Source of the DNA: an uncultured Eubacteriales bacterium
GTDB taxonomy: Bacteria; Bacillota; Clostridia; Christensenellales; CAG-138
DNA length: 53,261 bases
Direction: 5' to 3'
Assembly (NCBI GenBank): GCA_902802575.1
Contig: CADCMN010000004.1
Location: 1-53,261 of the forward strand
This document shows positions 16,878 through 24,199 of this stretch, piece by piece. Under the pieces are notes generated by a model. It was given only the letters and a program-made list of their open reading frames with translations. It was not told where the DNA came from and searched no databases. The stretch's first letter is position 1; each line of letters begins with the position of its first letter. Position numbers and translations under genes: made by a program.

Positions 16878-16906
16878 AAAAAGCAGCCCTCGCGGGGCTG
16901 CTTTTT
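16878..16906. terminator. Bidirectional terminator between deoD and the YugP-type gene
   Basis: AAAAA-GCAGCCC-TCGCG-GGGCTGC-TTTTT; A-tract and T-tract on the two sides let it serve both converging genes. Confidence 0.9.
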
Positions 16907-16918
16907 CGTCGTGTGGAT

Positions 16919-17623
16919 TCAGTTCCTTCTCCGGTTGCCGTTCACCAGCATGAAGAACCGGAGGAAGGAGAGGAGGGACCCCAGAGCCGCAAGGACGTAG
17001 GTCCAGGCGGCGGCCCGCAGGACCTTTTTGGCGTCACCACGGTTGGCGTAGTCGATATATCCGCCCCGATCCAAAAGCTCCAACCCCCGCTGGCTGGCGT
17101 TGAACTCCACGGGCAGGGTCACCAGCTGGAAGAGGAACATGGCTCCGTAGAGCCCGAGGCCGATGACCGCCAGGGGGTAGAGGTTCATGAGCAGGCCGAT
17201 CAGGATCATATAGGGGCCGAAGGAGGCGCCGATATTGGCCACGGGCAGGACGGTCGTGCGCCAGCGGATGGGGGCGTAGTTCTCCTGGTACTGGAGCACA
17301 TGGCCGATTTCGTGGGCGGTGATGGCCAAAGCTGCCACGGACGAGGAATTGTACACCTCCGTGGACAGGCCCACGGTGCCGTTGCGCGGGTCGTAATGGT
17401 CCGTCAACGTGCCCTGAACGGGATGGACGGTGACGCTGCTGCCATTGTCCATGAGCATCTCCTGGGCCACCTGATAGGCGGGGGTATGACCCGCGGCAGG
17501 GACGGTGTTATAGCGTTTGAAGACCCGCTTCACCTTGCCCTGGGCGATGAGGCTCAGGACGAACACCACGATGAGAGCCAGCATGATGGTCTCATAGCTG
17601 ACGTAGACGCCGAAAATCTGCAT
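16919..17623 (-). CDS. YugP-type zinc-dependent membrane protease
   Basis: The product has 234 residues and belongs to the Zn_peptidase_2/YugP family (COG2738). An N-terminal helix (about 5-25) is followed by a soluble catalytic part with HEIGHVLQY (HExxH, about residues 122-130) and VEFNAS further on, where the Glu may be the third ligand. Two to three membrane helices (about 145-190 and 208-228) close the protein. ATG 17623 has AAGGAGG 9 nt upstream. A -10 TATACT (17659-17654) lies upstream, divergent from asnS. Substrates are unknown. Confidence 0.88.
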   Translation of the reverse strand: MQIFGVYVSYETIMLALIVVFVLSLIAQGKVKRVFKRYNTVPAAGHTPAYQVAQEMLMDNGSSVTVHPVQGTLTDHYDPRNGTVGLSTEVYNSSSVAALAITAHEIGHVLQYQENYAPIRWRTTVLPVANIGASFGPYMILIGLLMNLYPLAVIGLGLYGAMFLFQLVTLPVEFNASQRGLELLDRGGYIDYANRGDAKKVLRAAAWTYVLAALGSLLSFLRFFMLVNGNRRRN

Positions 17624-17682
17624 AGGAAAGCCTCCTTCCCTGTTGATACCAACAGTATACCACCATTGAGGCGAATTTACCA

Positions 17683-17710
17683 TTGCACCCTGGAAAATTT
17701 GTGGTATACT
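17683..17710 (+). promoter_or_regulatory. Promoter of asnS
   Basis: TTGCAC (17683-17688), 16 bp, TATACT (17705-17710). The leader is about 30 nt, too short for a T-box. Confidence 0.7.
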
Positions 17711-17745
17711 AAGGAGAAACTTTTGTGAAATGAGAGGAAAACGCC

Positions 17746-19122
17746 ATGCTGAAATTGCGTGATATACAGAGGGCGCCGGAAGCCCACACGGGCAGGATCA
17801 CCGTGGGCGGCTGGGTCCGCACCGTGCGGCAGGGGAAGGCCATGGGCTTCATCGAGCTCAACGACGGCACCTGCTTCAAGCCCATCCAGGTGGTCTTCGA
17901 GAACGACGAAAGGGACCTGGGCAAGGGCCTGTCCACGGGCTGTTCCATCGCCGTGGACGGGGAGCTCGTTTTGACCCCCGACGCGCCTCAGCCCTTCGAG
18001 GTGAAGGCTGATAAGATCACGATCCTGGGCGAGTGCCCCCCGGACTATCCCATGCAGAAGAAGCGGCACACCCTGGAATACCTGCGCACCCAGCAGACCC
18101 TGCGTCCCCGGACCAACACCTTTGAGGCGGTCTTCCGGGTCCGGTCCGTGGTGTCCGCGGCCATCCATGAGTTCTTCCAGGACCGGGGCTTCGTCTATGT
18201 CCACACCCCCATCCTCACCAACGCCGACTGCGAGGGCCGGGGCGAGATGTTCCAGGTGACGACCCTGGACCTTGACAAGCTCCCCCGCACCGAGGACGGT
18301 AAGGTGGACTATTCCAAGGACTTCTTCAAGAAGCCCGTGCACCTCTCCGGCACCGGCCAGCTCTACGGCGAGGCCTTTGCCATGGCCTTTAGGGACATCT
18401 ATACCTTCGGCCCCACCTTCCGGGCGGAGTACAGCTTCACCCCCCGGCACGCGGCGGAGTTCTGGATGATCGAGCCTGAGATGGCCTTCTGCGATCTGGA
18501 GGGCGATATGGAGGTGGCCGAGGCCATGGTGAAGTACATCATCCGGGCGGTTCTGGACCGCTGCCCCGACGAGATGCAGTTCTTCAACAAGTTCATCGAC
18601 AAGGGCCTCCTCGATCGGCTTCACAACGTGGTGGACAACGACTTCGGCCGGGTCAGCTACACCGAGGCCGTGGAGATTTTGCAGAAGTCCGGCGTAGAAT
18701 TCGAGTACCCGGTGGAGTGGGGCACGGACCTGCAGTCTGAGCACGAGCGCTACCTCACCGAAAAGGTGTTCAACAAGCCCATCTTCGTCACCAACTACCC
18801 CAAGGAGATCAAGGCCTTCTACATGCGGGAGAACGACGACGGCAAGACCGTGGCGGCGGCGGATCTGCTGGTCCCCGGCGTGGGCGAGATCGTGGGCGGC
18901 AGCCAGCGTGAGGAGCGGTACGATGTCCTGAAACAGAAGTGCGACAAGCTGGGCATGGACATGACCGAGTACCAGTGGTATCTGGACCTTCGGCGCTACG
19001 GCGGCGTGGAGCACGCGGGCTTCGGGCTGGGCCTGGACCGGATCGTCATGTACGTCACCGGCATGACCAACATCCGCGACGTGGGCCCCTTCCCCCGCAC
19101 CGCGGCGAATCTGGAGATGTAA
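17746..19122 (+). CDS. asnS: Asparaginyl-tRNA synthetase
   Basis: The product has 458 residues, the normal length. The N-terminal OB-fold anticodon-binding domain (about 1-105) contains [19 protein letters not shown]. The class II catalytic domain follows, with motif 2 FRAEYSF and motif 3 [17 protein letters not shown] near the end, and the AsnRS-type ending [10 protein letters not shown]. It charges tRNA-Asn. GAGAGG lies 8 nt before ATG 17746. It is transcribed alone. Confidence 0.97.
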   Translation: MLKLRDIQRAPEAHTGRITVGGWVRTVRQGKAMGFIELNDGTCFKPIQVVFENDERDLGKGLSTGCSIAVDGELVLTPDAPQPFEVKADKITILGECPPDYPMQKKRHTLEYLRTQQTLRPRTNTFEAVFRVRSVVSAAIHEFFQDRGFVYVHTPILTNADCEGRGEMFQVTTLDLDKLPRTEDGKVDYSKDFFKKPVHLSGTGQLYGEAFAMAFRDIYTFGPTFRAEYSFTPRHAAEFWMIEPEMAFCDLEGDMEVAEAMVKYIIRAVLDRCPDEMQFFNKFIDKGLLDRLHNVVDNDFGRVSYTEAVEILQKSGVEFEYPVEWGTDLQSEHERYLTEKVFNKPIFVTNYPKEIKAFYMRENDDGKTVAAADLLVPGVGEIVGGSQREERYDVLKQKCDKLGMDMTEYQWYLDLRRYGGVEHAGFGLGLDRIVMYVTGMTNIRDVGPFPRTAANLEM

Positions 19123-19151
19123 ATCGGACAAGCAGTAATATATGGATTAAG

Positions 19152-19190
19152 AATGGCACGATCGTTTTGTGATCATGCCATTCCTTTTTT
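19152..19190 (+). terminator. Terminator of asnS
   Basis: AATGGCACGATC-GTTTTGT-GATCATGCCATT (one mismatch) then CC and six T. It marks the left edge of an AT-rich islet. Confidence 0.85.
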
Positions 19191-19208
19191 CAGTTTGAGA
19201 ATTATATT

Positions 19209-19421
19209 TTATTTACTATTTTTCCCGGCTTTGTTTATCACAACACCAACACCAATCATTATTAAGGCAGGTACACACATCCACTCTCTGCTGCCGACAG
19301 CATCCGGATTGGAATAATACTGACCATTCGCGCCTTGGTATCCAGTTATCGTGCCCGTTGCAGCACCGATAATGAATATAATAATTCCAATTATTATCAG
19401 AACCTTCCCAAAATTTGACAT
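19209..19421 (-). CDS. Small membrane protein of unknown function (70 residues)
   Basis: Two hydrophobic helices (about 7-27 and 48-64) flank a short polar loop (GYQGANGQYYSNPDAVGSREW). I recognise no family. AGGAGG lies 6 nt before ATG 19421. Base composition is clearly more AT-rich than the neighbours, as in the next three genes. It is probably the last gene of the islet's minus-strand unit. Confidence 0.65.
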   Translation of the reverse strand: MSNFGKVLIIIGIIIFIIGAATGTITGYQGANGQYYSNPDAVGSREWMCVPALIMIGVGVVINKAGKNSK

Positions 19422-19484
19422 ATTATCCTCCTGTTTCCATTCTGTTATACTATAAATAATAAAGAATCCAACTTAAATAACTGT

Positions 19485-19952
19485 CTATCTATAATCCTTT
19501 TTCAATATGACATCTCCCTGCTTCAAACTTATTGGCGTACCATTTGGATCAAGATAAACTGAAAATGATTGAGAAAAACCATCGTCTGTAGTAACGGTGA
19601 GCTTGACCCTATTGAGGAATGAAGATACTGAATAACGACCTCTTCCACTATGGCTTGGAATGAATTGTCCATGAATTACAGTGCTATCCCTGCTTGAAAA
19701 CGTATTGTTGTTAGAGAATGAATAATGGATGTCTAAATATTGGCCCCCACCATAATCTTTGTGGTATGTAAAAGAAGTTCCAGCAAATTTAGGTTCAATA
19801 ATCTTTGCCTGTTCTACACCTTGATATGCAAGTACAGCGAAAAGAGCAACAGCTAAAACTAAGCCGACCACAATAAGGATAATTGTCGATTTATTGTTCT
19901 TTGGCGTGTCTTTCGACTCTTGGTTTATGATTTTCTGCTGCATCGATATCAT
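19485..19952 (-). CDS. Single-pass membrane protein of unknown function (155 residues)
   Basis: A polar N-terminus (1-22) is followed by one strong hydrophobic helix (about 23-44) and an extracellular beta-rich part (about 50-155) with many Ser, Thr and Tyr. No known domain was recognised. A pattern of alternating polar and hydrophobic residues (YLDIHYSFSNNNTF, RVKLTVTTDDG) suggests a small beta-sandwich. Start at 19952 or at ATG 19943; the AAGGAAGG site fits the second better. It begins 7 nt after the ribbon-helix-helix-like gene and is AT-rich. Confidence 0.65.
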   Translation of the reverse strand: MISMQQKIINQESKDTPKNNKSTIILIVVGLVLAVALFAVLAYQGVEQAKIIEPKFAGTSFTYHKDYGGGQYLDIHYSFSNNNTFSSRDSTVIHGQFIPSHSGRGRYSVSSFLNRVKLTVTTDDGFSQSFSVYLDPNGTPISLKQGDVILKKDYR

Positions 19953-19959
19953 ACCTTCC

Positions 19960-20118
19960 TTACTTTACCTTCCGAACGGTCATTTCAAAGTTAAGAGCGA
20001 TGTCACATAATTCTCTAATCGCCGCAATAAAAGAGGGCAGGTTTTTCTTTTTTTGATATGCGTTGATTTTTTTAACCAGTTCATCATCTCTCGGCCCAAA
20101 AGTGACAAGTTTTTTCAT
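19960..20118 (-). CDS. Small ribbon-helix-helix-like DNA-binding protein (52 residues)
   Basis: The sequence MKKLVTFGPRDDELVKKIN then a helix ending in SFIAAIRELCDIALNFE has the beta-strand/helix/helix spacing of ribbon-helix-helix repressors, like small proteins found on clostridial plasmids and integrative elements. GGAGG lies 7 nt before ATG 20118. It is divergent from the XRE gene, and a perfect inverted repeat lies between the two start sites. It probably controls its own operon with the two membrane proteins. Confidence 0.6.
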   Translation of the reverse strand: MKKLVTFGPRDDELVKKINAYQKKKNLPSFIAAIRELCDIALNFEMTVRKVK

Positions 20119-20149
20119 ACGTATTCCTCCAATAATCCTTTCTTTTGTG

Positions 20150-20212
20150 AACTGTATAGACCGAAATAAGCCTATACAGTTTATTATAAAGTAGCATATC
20201 TGTCTATATAAT
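20150..20212. promoter_or_regulatory. Divergent promoter region with a perfect inverted-repeat operator
   Basis: AACTGTATAG (20150-20159) and CTATACAGTT (20172-20181) form a perfect 10-bp inverted repeat with a 12-bp gap. The plus-strand promoter of the XRE gene is TTATAA-17-TATAAT (-10 at 20207-20212). On the minus strand a TATAAT lies at 20188-20183. Either the XRE or the ribbon-helix-helix protein may bind here. Confidence 0.65.
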
Positions 20213-20246
20213 TCAAGAGAAAATGATTTATATGGGCGGAAACAGC

Positions 20247-20579
20247 ATGGACTATTATGCGATTGGACAAAGGATACGAAGGGTTCGAAAGGCTTCAAGG
20301 CTCTCCCAGGAAGAGTTGGCAGAGCTGATTGGCATATCGACCACACACATGAGCCACATCGAAACGGGGAACACCAAGCTCAGTTTGCAGGTGCTGGTGT
20401 CCCTTGCGGAAAAGCTGGGTGTTCGAACGGATGATCTGCTGTTTGATGATGCGCCTGTTTCTCGGTCAGCAACGATAGACGAATTGGTTCAGGCACTGGA
20501 CGGCTGCACTGAAAAGGAGGTGCGGTTCGTGAAGGAGCTGGCACAAGCCGCCATTCAGGCGAAGAATAAATACCTGTGA
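20247..20579 (+). CDS. XRE-family helix-turn-helix regulator
   Basis: The product has 110 residues. Residues about 5-62 are a complete Cro/C1-type HTH: IGQRIRRVRKASRLSQEELA, then the recognition helix in GISTTHMSHIETGNTKLSL and LVSLAEKLGV. A C-terminal helix (about 80-110) may mediate dimerisation. It resembles short immunity- or sporulation-type repressors of Bacillota. ATG 20247 is preferred to ATG 20223; both have weak ribosome sites. It lies divergent to the minus-strand genes of the AT-rich islet. Confidence 0.85.
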   Translation: MDYYAIGQRIRRVRKASRLSQEELAELIGISTTHMSHIETGNTKLSLQVLVSLAEKLGVRTDDLLFDDAPVSRSATIDELVQALDGCTEKEVRFVKELAQAAIQAKNKYL

Positions 20580-20598
20580 TGCGTAGATAAGCTCATAG

Positions 20599-20629
20599 AA
20601 TAGGGATCGGCAGAACGCCGATCCCTATT
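20599..20629. terminator. Perfect 13-bp hairpin after the XRE gene
   Basis: AATAGGGATCGGC-AGAAC-GCCGATCCCTATT. There is no clear T-tract, so it may be a weak terminator; it marks the right edge of the AT-rich islet. Confidence 0.6.
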
Positions 20630-20693
20630 ATGTATAAATAACGTTCCCAAATGGCTTACACAGGGCATCATATTTTCTTAACACCTTGTTTCC

Positions 20694-20722
20694 TTGACGA
20701 AAGAGAGGGGTTAGGGTACAAT
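20694..20722 (+). promoter_or_regulatory. Promoter of the DUF368 gene
   Basis: TTGACG (20694-20699), 17 bp, TACAAT (20717-20722). The start codon at 20732 begins 9 nt after the -10 box, so the leader would be only a few nucleotides. Confidence 0.75.
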
Positions 20723-20731
20723 AGCGGGGCT

Positions 20732-21619
20732 ATGAAGTACGTTATCGCTATATTAAAAGGAATTCTGGTGGGCCTGGCTGTGCTGATCCCCGGGGTCAGC
20801 GGCGGGTCCATGATCATGACCATGGGCATCTACGAGCAGGCCATCTCCATCACCAGCCGGGACAGGAAGGTCCGGCGCGGGGCCATCGTGTTCCTGATCC
20901 CCTATGTCATCGGCATCGTGGTGGGCATCCTGGGCCTGGCTTTCGTCATCAAGTGGCTCATGGAGCACTATCTCTTCGAGACAGCCCTCTGTTTTATCGG
21001 CATGATCCTGGGGAGCCTGCCCATGCTCTATAAGAAGGTGAAGGGGCAGAAGTTCTCCATTATTGGCGCAGTGATGTTTGCTCTGATGGTGGGGATCATG
21101 ATCGCCCTGCCCCATCTCTCCGGCAACGCGGGCGGCGAAGGGAAGCTGACCATGAGTCTGGGCGGCGCACTGATGGCCGTGATCCTGGGCTTCATCGGCG
21201 CGGGCACCATGATCGTGCCGGGCATCTCCGGCTCCATGGTCATGCTGGTGCTGGGCTACTATAACGACATCATCGGCCACATCACGGGCCTGAAGGAGGT
21301 CGTGAAGGGGGGCCTGTCCGGCGCGGCCATCCCCTGGGGCCACGTGTTCGCCCTGGGCTTCTTCGCCGTTGGCGCCATCTTGGGGCTCCTGCTGGTGAGC
21401 CGGTGGATCAAGTGGCTGTTGGGCCATTGCCCCGTCCCCACCTACTACGCCATCATGGGATTGATGCTGGCCTCTCCCTATCCTATCTTCATCAAGTCCG
21501 GCCTGAACTTCGCCGGCATGGGCGCGGGGCACCTCGTCGCGGGCGCGATCACCCTTGTCCTGGGCTTCGCCCTCGCTTTGTTCCTCGACAGGCAGGGAGA
21601 GAAGGCCGAGAAGGCTTGA
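20732..21619 (+). CDS. popT: DUF368 membrane protein, PopT-type undecaprenyl-phosphate translocase
   Basis: The product has 295 residues and about eight membrane helices. The duplicated family signature is seen as LIPGVSGGSM (residues about 18-27) and IVPGISGSM (about 161-169). DUF368 proteins (PopT) have been reported to return undecaprenyl phosphate, the lipid carrier of wall synthesis, across the membrane. No Shine-Dalgarno sequence is present and the start codon almost touches the predicted transcription start, so translation may be leaderless. The stop overlaps the -35 box of the next transcription unit. Confidence 0.87.
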   Translation: MKYVIAILKGILVGLAVLIPGVSGGSMIMTMGIYEQAISITSRDRKVRRGAIVFLIPYVIGIVVGILGLAFVIKWLMEHYLFETALCFIGMILGSLPMLYKKVKGQKFSIIGAVMFALMVGIMIALPHLSGNAGGEGKLTMSLGGALMAVILGFIGAGTMIVPGISGSMVMLVLGYYNDIIGHITGLKEVVKGGLSGAAIPWGHVFALGFFAVGAILGLLLVSRWIKWLLGHCPVPTYYAIMGLMLASPYPIFIKSGLNFAGMGAGHLVAGAITLVLGFALALFLDRQGEKAEKA

Positions 21620-21644
21620 CAAATGTATAGAATCCGACTATACT
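21616..21644 (+). promoter_or_regulatory. Promoter of the TPP-riboswitch transcript
   Basis: TTGACA (21616-21621), 17 bp, TATACT (21639-21644), a near-perfect promoter overlapping the popT stop codon. Confidence 0.85.
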
Positions 21645-21650
21645 TCCTCT

Positions 21651-21745
21651 TGATCGCAGGGGCGGCCGTTCCGCTGGGAACGACCTGAGAAGCACCCTTG
21701 GAACCTGTTGGGTAATGCCATCGGAGGAAGCGACGCATATGCGCA
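21651..21745 (+). ncRNA. TPP (THI-box) riboswitch aptamer
   Basis: The THI-box core is seen in order: GCAGGGGCGG, a variable hairpin, CTGAGA (21685-21690), CACCCTTGGAACCTG (about 21693-21707) and GGGTAATGCC (about 21710-21719), closed by GGAGGAAGCGA. These segments bind the pyrimidine and pyrophosphate parts of thiamine pyrophosphate. A terminator hairpin follows, so binding of TPP should stop transcription before the ThiT gene. Confidence 0.93.
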
Positions 21746-21749
21746 GATG

Positions 21750-21782
21750 ATCCGTGCCGTTGCCCGACGGCGCGGATTTTTT
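21750..21782 (+). terminator. Riboswitch expression-platform terminator
   Basis: ATCCGTGCCG-TTGCCCGA-CGGCGCGGAT (one G-T pair) and a run of six T, ending 18 nt before the start codon of the ThiT gene. Confidence 0.85.
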
Positions 21783-21800
21783 ATGTGAGGAGGAAGGATC

Positions 21801-22943
21801 ATGGAAGAAGTAAAATTTATCCTGCTGAAAAAGCTGGAGAAGCTGAACACGGCCCAGTGGCTGTGGATCGTGGCGGCCATCGTGCTGCTGGGGGCTGCGG
21901 CGGTCTGGCTTGTGCAGCACAGGGCGGCTGAGAAGAAGAAGTCCGCCCGGATCATTGCCATCGGCGCGCTGTGCTGCATTGGCGTCATCTTCCTTTTGCA
22001 GATGGGCATGATTATGGCCTTGAGCGGCATGGACGCCGCCGCCCTGGATCCCGGGATCATTTCCCTCAGCGCTTCGGAAGGCGCGGAGGGGGTGACGGTG
22101 GAGCTGGAACCGCTGACGACGCCGAAGCAGGGCGACAGGTATCGGCCGGGCGAGAAGGTCAAGTATGCCATCAAATTGACCAATACCGGCGCAGCGCCTG
22201 TTACGGCGCTGAAGGTGGAGGACGGGCTTGCCTGGGAGGAATGGGAGATCGAAAGCATTGCCCCCGGCGCCGCTCAAACGCTGGAATCCGGCGCCATGGT
22301 GGAATATGATTCCGCCGTGATCCCCAACTGGCTCAATTATCTCATGGCCGCGCTGATGATCGTGGCGGGGATCGTGCTGTTCACGGCGGGCCTGGCCCAA
22401 TCCGCCGCCGGCCAGCCCGCGGCCGCCCAGAAGGCGGACGTGCGCGCCCTGACCTATGGGGCGCTGTGCATGGCCATGAGCTTTGTGCTGAGCTATATCA
22501 AGTTCTTCTCCGTGCCGGGCGGCGGCAGCGTCACCCTGGCCTCCATGCTGCCCCTCCTGTGGTACAGCAACAAGTTCGGCCTGCGCAACGGCCTCATCGC
22601 CGGGGCGGCCTACGGTCTGCTCCAGTTCATCCAGAAGCCGGAGATCTATCACTGGGTCCAGGTCCTCTTGGATTACCCTCTGGCGTTTATGATGCTGGGC
22701 CTGGCCGGATCGGTAAAGAAGCTGCAGCCGGGCATCGTCCTGGGGATCGCCGGCCGCTGGATATGCCACCTTCTCTCCGGCGCCGTCTTTTTCGCCTCCT
22801 GGATGCCTGCGGATTGGAGCAACCCCTGGATCTGGTCCGCGGCCACCAACGGCGGCTATCTGCTGGTGGAACTGGTCCTCAGCATCATCCTTTCCTTCGC
22901 CCTGGCCAAGACCCTGGATCGGATACCGACCGGGCGAAAATGA
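21801..22943 (+). CDS. thiT: ThiT thiamine transporter (ECF S component) with an extra N-terminal extracellular domain
   Basis: The product has 380 residues, about twice the size of ThiT (about 180). Residues 214-375 are a complete ThiT: FFSVPGGGSVTLASMLPLLW, YHWVQVLLDYPLAF and the late RWICHLLSGAVFFASW region, which match the substrate-binding family pattern. Residues 1-213 are extra: two membrane helices (18-38 and 49-75), a segment of about 100 residues with the DUF11/CARDB-like pattern YRPGEKVKYAIKLTNTG, and a third helix (176-200). The TPP riboswitch upstream confirms the thiamine role. The energising ECF module is not in the window. GAGGAGGAAGG precedes ATG 21801. Confidence 0.93.
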   Translation: MEEVKFILLKKLEKLNTAQWLWIVAAIVLLGAAAVWLVQHRAAEKKKSARIIAIGALCCIGVIFLLQMGMIMALSGMDAAALDPGIISLSASEGAEGVTVELEPLTTPKQGDRYRPGEKVKYAIKLTNTGAAPVTALKVEDGLAWEEWEIESIAPGAAQTLESGAMVEYDSAVIPNWLNYLMAALMIVAGIVLFTAGLAQSAAGQPAAAQKADVRALTYGALCMAMSFVLSYIKFFSVPGGGSVTLASMLPLLWYSNKFGLRNGLIAGAAYGLLQFIQKPEIYHWVQVLLDYPLAFMMLGLAGSVKKLQPGIVLGIAGRWICHLLSGAVFFASWMPADWSNPWIWSAATNGGYLLVELVLSIILSFALAKTLDRIPTGRK

Positions 22944-22968
22944 TCCCGTCTGCAGAAACAGAAAAAGA

Positions 22969-22997
22969 CGCCCCCGATTCCGACCGGAACGGGGGCG
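22969..22997. terminator. Terminator between thiT and the DUF3021 gene
   Basis: CGCCCCCG, an inner dyad (TTCCGACCGGAA) and CGGGGGCG form a strong hairpin between converging genes. AAAAAG lies on the left side (a U-tract for the minus strand) and ATTCTT on the right. Confidence 0.8.
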
Positions 22998-23019
22998 ATT
23001 CTTGTAGGCGTTCAGCCTG

Positions 23020-23469
23020 TCAACGCTGTTTGTTCTTTTGATTCAGCTCGTTGAGCTCCTTGACCTGGGCCTTATATCGCAGATACATGATGAGCCAGAT
23101 GAGGAAGAAGATGGCGGTCTGCAGACCCGCGGTAATGAAATAATCCCTGATGCCGCCGCCCCAGCCCAGCAGCAGGAAGCAGCCCAGACACCCCAGCACC
23201 ACGATCAGGTAGTGGAGCACCGTGGCCAGGGCCAACGGCCAGCGCTCCATGTCATAGAAGACCGTGCCGACCATGCAGGCCGAGCCGTAGAGCCCGCAAA
23301 CCAGAATGTTCACCGCCGTGGCCGCGGAGAGGTTTCCGCCCATGCGGCTGAGGAGCGTTTCGGAAAAGAATTGCACCTCGCTGCCGCCGCCTATACAGGC
23401 GATGAGGAAAGCGATCAGCACGCCCATGGGGAAACCGATGGCAGCCAGGATCAAAACACGTTTGCCCAT
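23020..23469 (-). CDS. DUF3021 membrane protein, presumed partner of the LytTR regulator
   Basis: The product has 149 residues with four membrane helices (about 5-25, 45-70, 79-101, 107-130) and a charged coiled tail (KAQVKELNELNQKNKQR). This is the layout of DUF3021 proteins, which are coded next to LytTR regulators in Bacillota. In studied LytTR regulatory systems the membrane protein holds the regulator inactive until a signal arrives; by analogy this protein would be the inhibitor or sensor. It starts 4 nt after the stop of the LytTR gene. Confidence 0.85.
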   Translation of the reverse strand: MGKRVLILAAIGFPMGVLIAFLIACIGGGSEVQFFSETLLSRMGGNLSAATAVNILVCGLYGSACMVGTVFYDMERWPLALATVLHYLIVVLGCLGCFLLLGWGGGIRDYFITAGLQTAIFFLIWLIMYLRYKAQVKELNELNQKNKQR

Positions 23470-23473
23470 AGTC

Positions 23474-23932
23474 TCAAACCCCTCCTTTCAGACGCTTGCG
23501 GATGTCCGGGATGCAGCGGCGGGACGCCCAGGTCTCCATGCCGCCCACCAGCTCCAATCGGAGTTTGCCGGCGATGGTGAAATCGTATCGTTGGACCTTG
23601 TCCAGATTCACAAGTTCGTATCGGGAGATGCGGACGAATCGGCTTCCTTCCAGAACGGTCTCCATGCTTTGCAGGGTCCGGCGGGTATACCAACTGCCGG
23701 TTTCAGTGACCACATGGACCAGTTTTCCCTCCATGGACGCGGAGACGATCTCCGAGGCATTCAAGGTCTGCACATTGCCATACCCATCGAAAACCACGAC
23801 GGCTTCCGCCTCCGGCCCGGCCAGCTGGTTTAGCAGTTCCATCACTTCCTCATCCTGTGAGGGCGCGCGAACGACGATCTCCATATGGTCCAAGGACGGG
23901 TCGCTTTCAAAACGGATGTCACGCCAAGGCAT
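23474..23932 (-). CDS. LytTR-domain transcription regulator without receiver domain
   Basis: The product has 152 residues. The C-terminal part (about 50-150) is a LytTR DNA-binding domain: IVSASMEGKLVHVVTETGSWYTRRTLQSME, FVRISRYELVNLDKVQRYDF and the GGMETWASRRCIPDIRKRL ending. The N-terminal 45 residues are short and lack a phosphorylation domain, as in LytTR regulatory systems. ATG 23932 is chosen; TTG 23938 is closer to AGGAGG (6 nt) and equally possible. Its promoter carries the direct-repeat operator that also lies upstream of mscS, so autoregulation plus control of mscS is inferred. Confidence 0.88.
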   Translation of the reverse strand: MPWRDIRFESDPSLDHMEIVVRAPSQDEEVMELLNQLAGPEAEAVVVFDGYGNVQTLNASEIVSASMEGKLVHVVTETGSWYTRRTLQSMETVLEGSRFVRISRYELVNLDKVQRYDFTIAGKLRLELVGGMETWASRRCIPDIRKRLKGGV

Positions 23933-23981
23933 AGGCAAAGAGCACCTCCTTTCCATGACGTAAACGCAATCTGACAGATCA

Positions 23982-24050
23982 ATGGTATAAAAGCTCGTTG
24001 GAGATTTCAATAGATTTTTCTCAAGCGGTAGTAAAAAAGTCTCAAACGGT
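23982..24050 (-). promoter_or_regulatory. LytTR-type operator and promoter of the LytTR-DUF3021 operon
   Basis: On the minus strand: ACCGTTTGA (24050-24042), 12 bp, ACCGCTTGA (24029-24021), 10 bp, -35 TTGAAA (24010-24005), 17 bp, -10 TACCAT (23987-23982). Every distance equals that at 12884-12952. Confidence 0.85.
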
Positions 24051-24121
24051 CGTATTGTTCAGACGTCCGCCCGGCCGAAAGCATCGTCCCTTCTCCGGCC
24101 GTCGGCTCACGGCGCCGCGAG

Positions 24122-24138
24122 AGTTAACATCTTGTTAA
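24122..24138 (+). promoter_or_regulatory. Possible WalR-type box upstream of the NlpC/P60-like lipoprotein
   Basis: AGTTAA-CATCT-TGTTAA fits TGTWAH-N5-TGTWAH at 11 of 12 positions, in the gene's orientation. It is also a dyad of two GTTAAC palindromes. The start of the lipoprotein gene is 62 nt downstream. Confidence 0.4.
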
Positions 24139-24199
24139 CCTGTCGGTTGCAACCTGGACAAGTCTATATGATACAGTACAGGATATGGAGGTGTTTCCC

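Noticed and set aside
17683..17745. T-box leader before asnS
   Set aside because: The leader is about 30 nt and has no T-box sequence or terminator.
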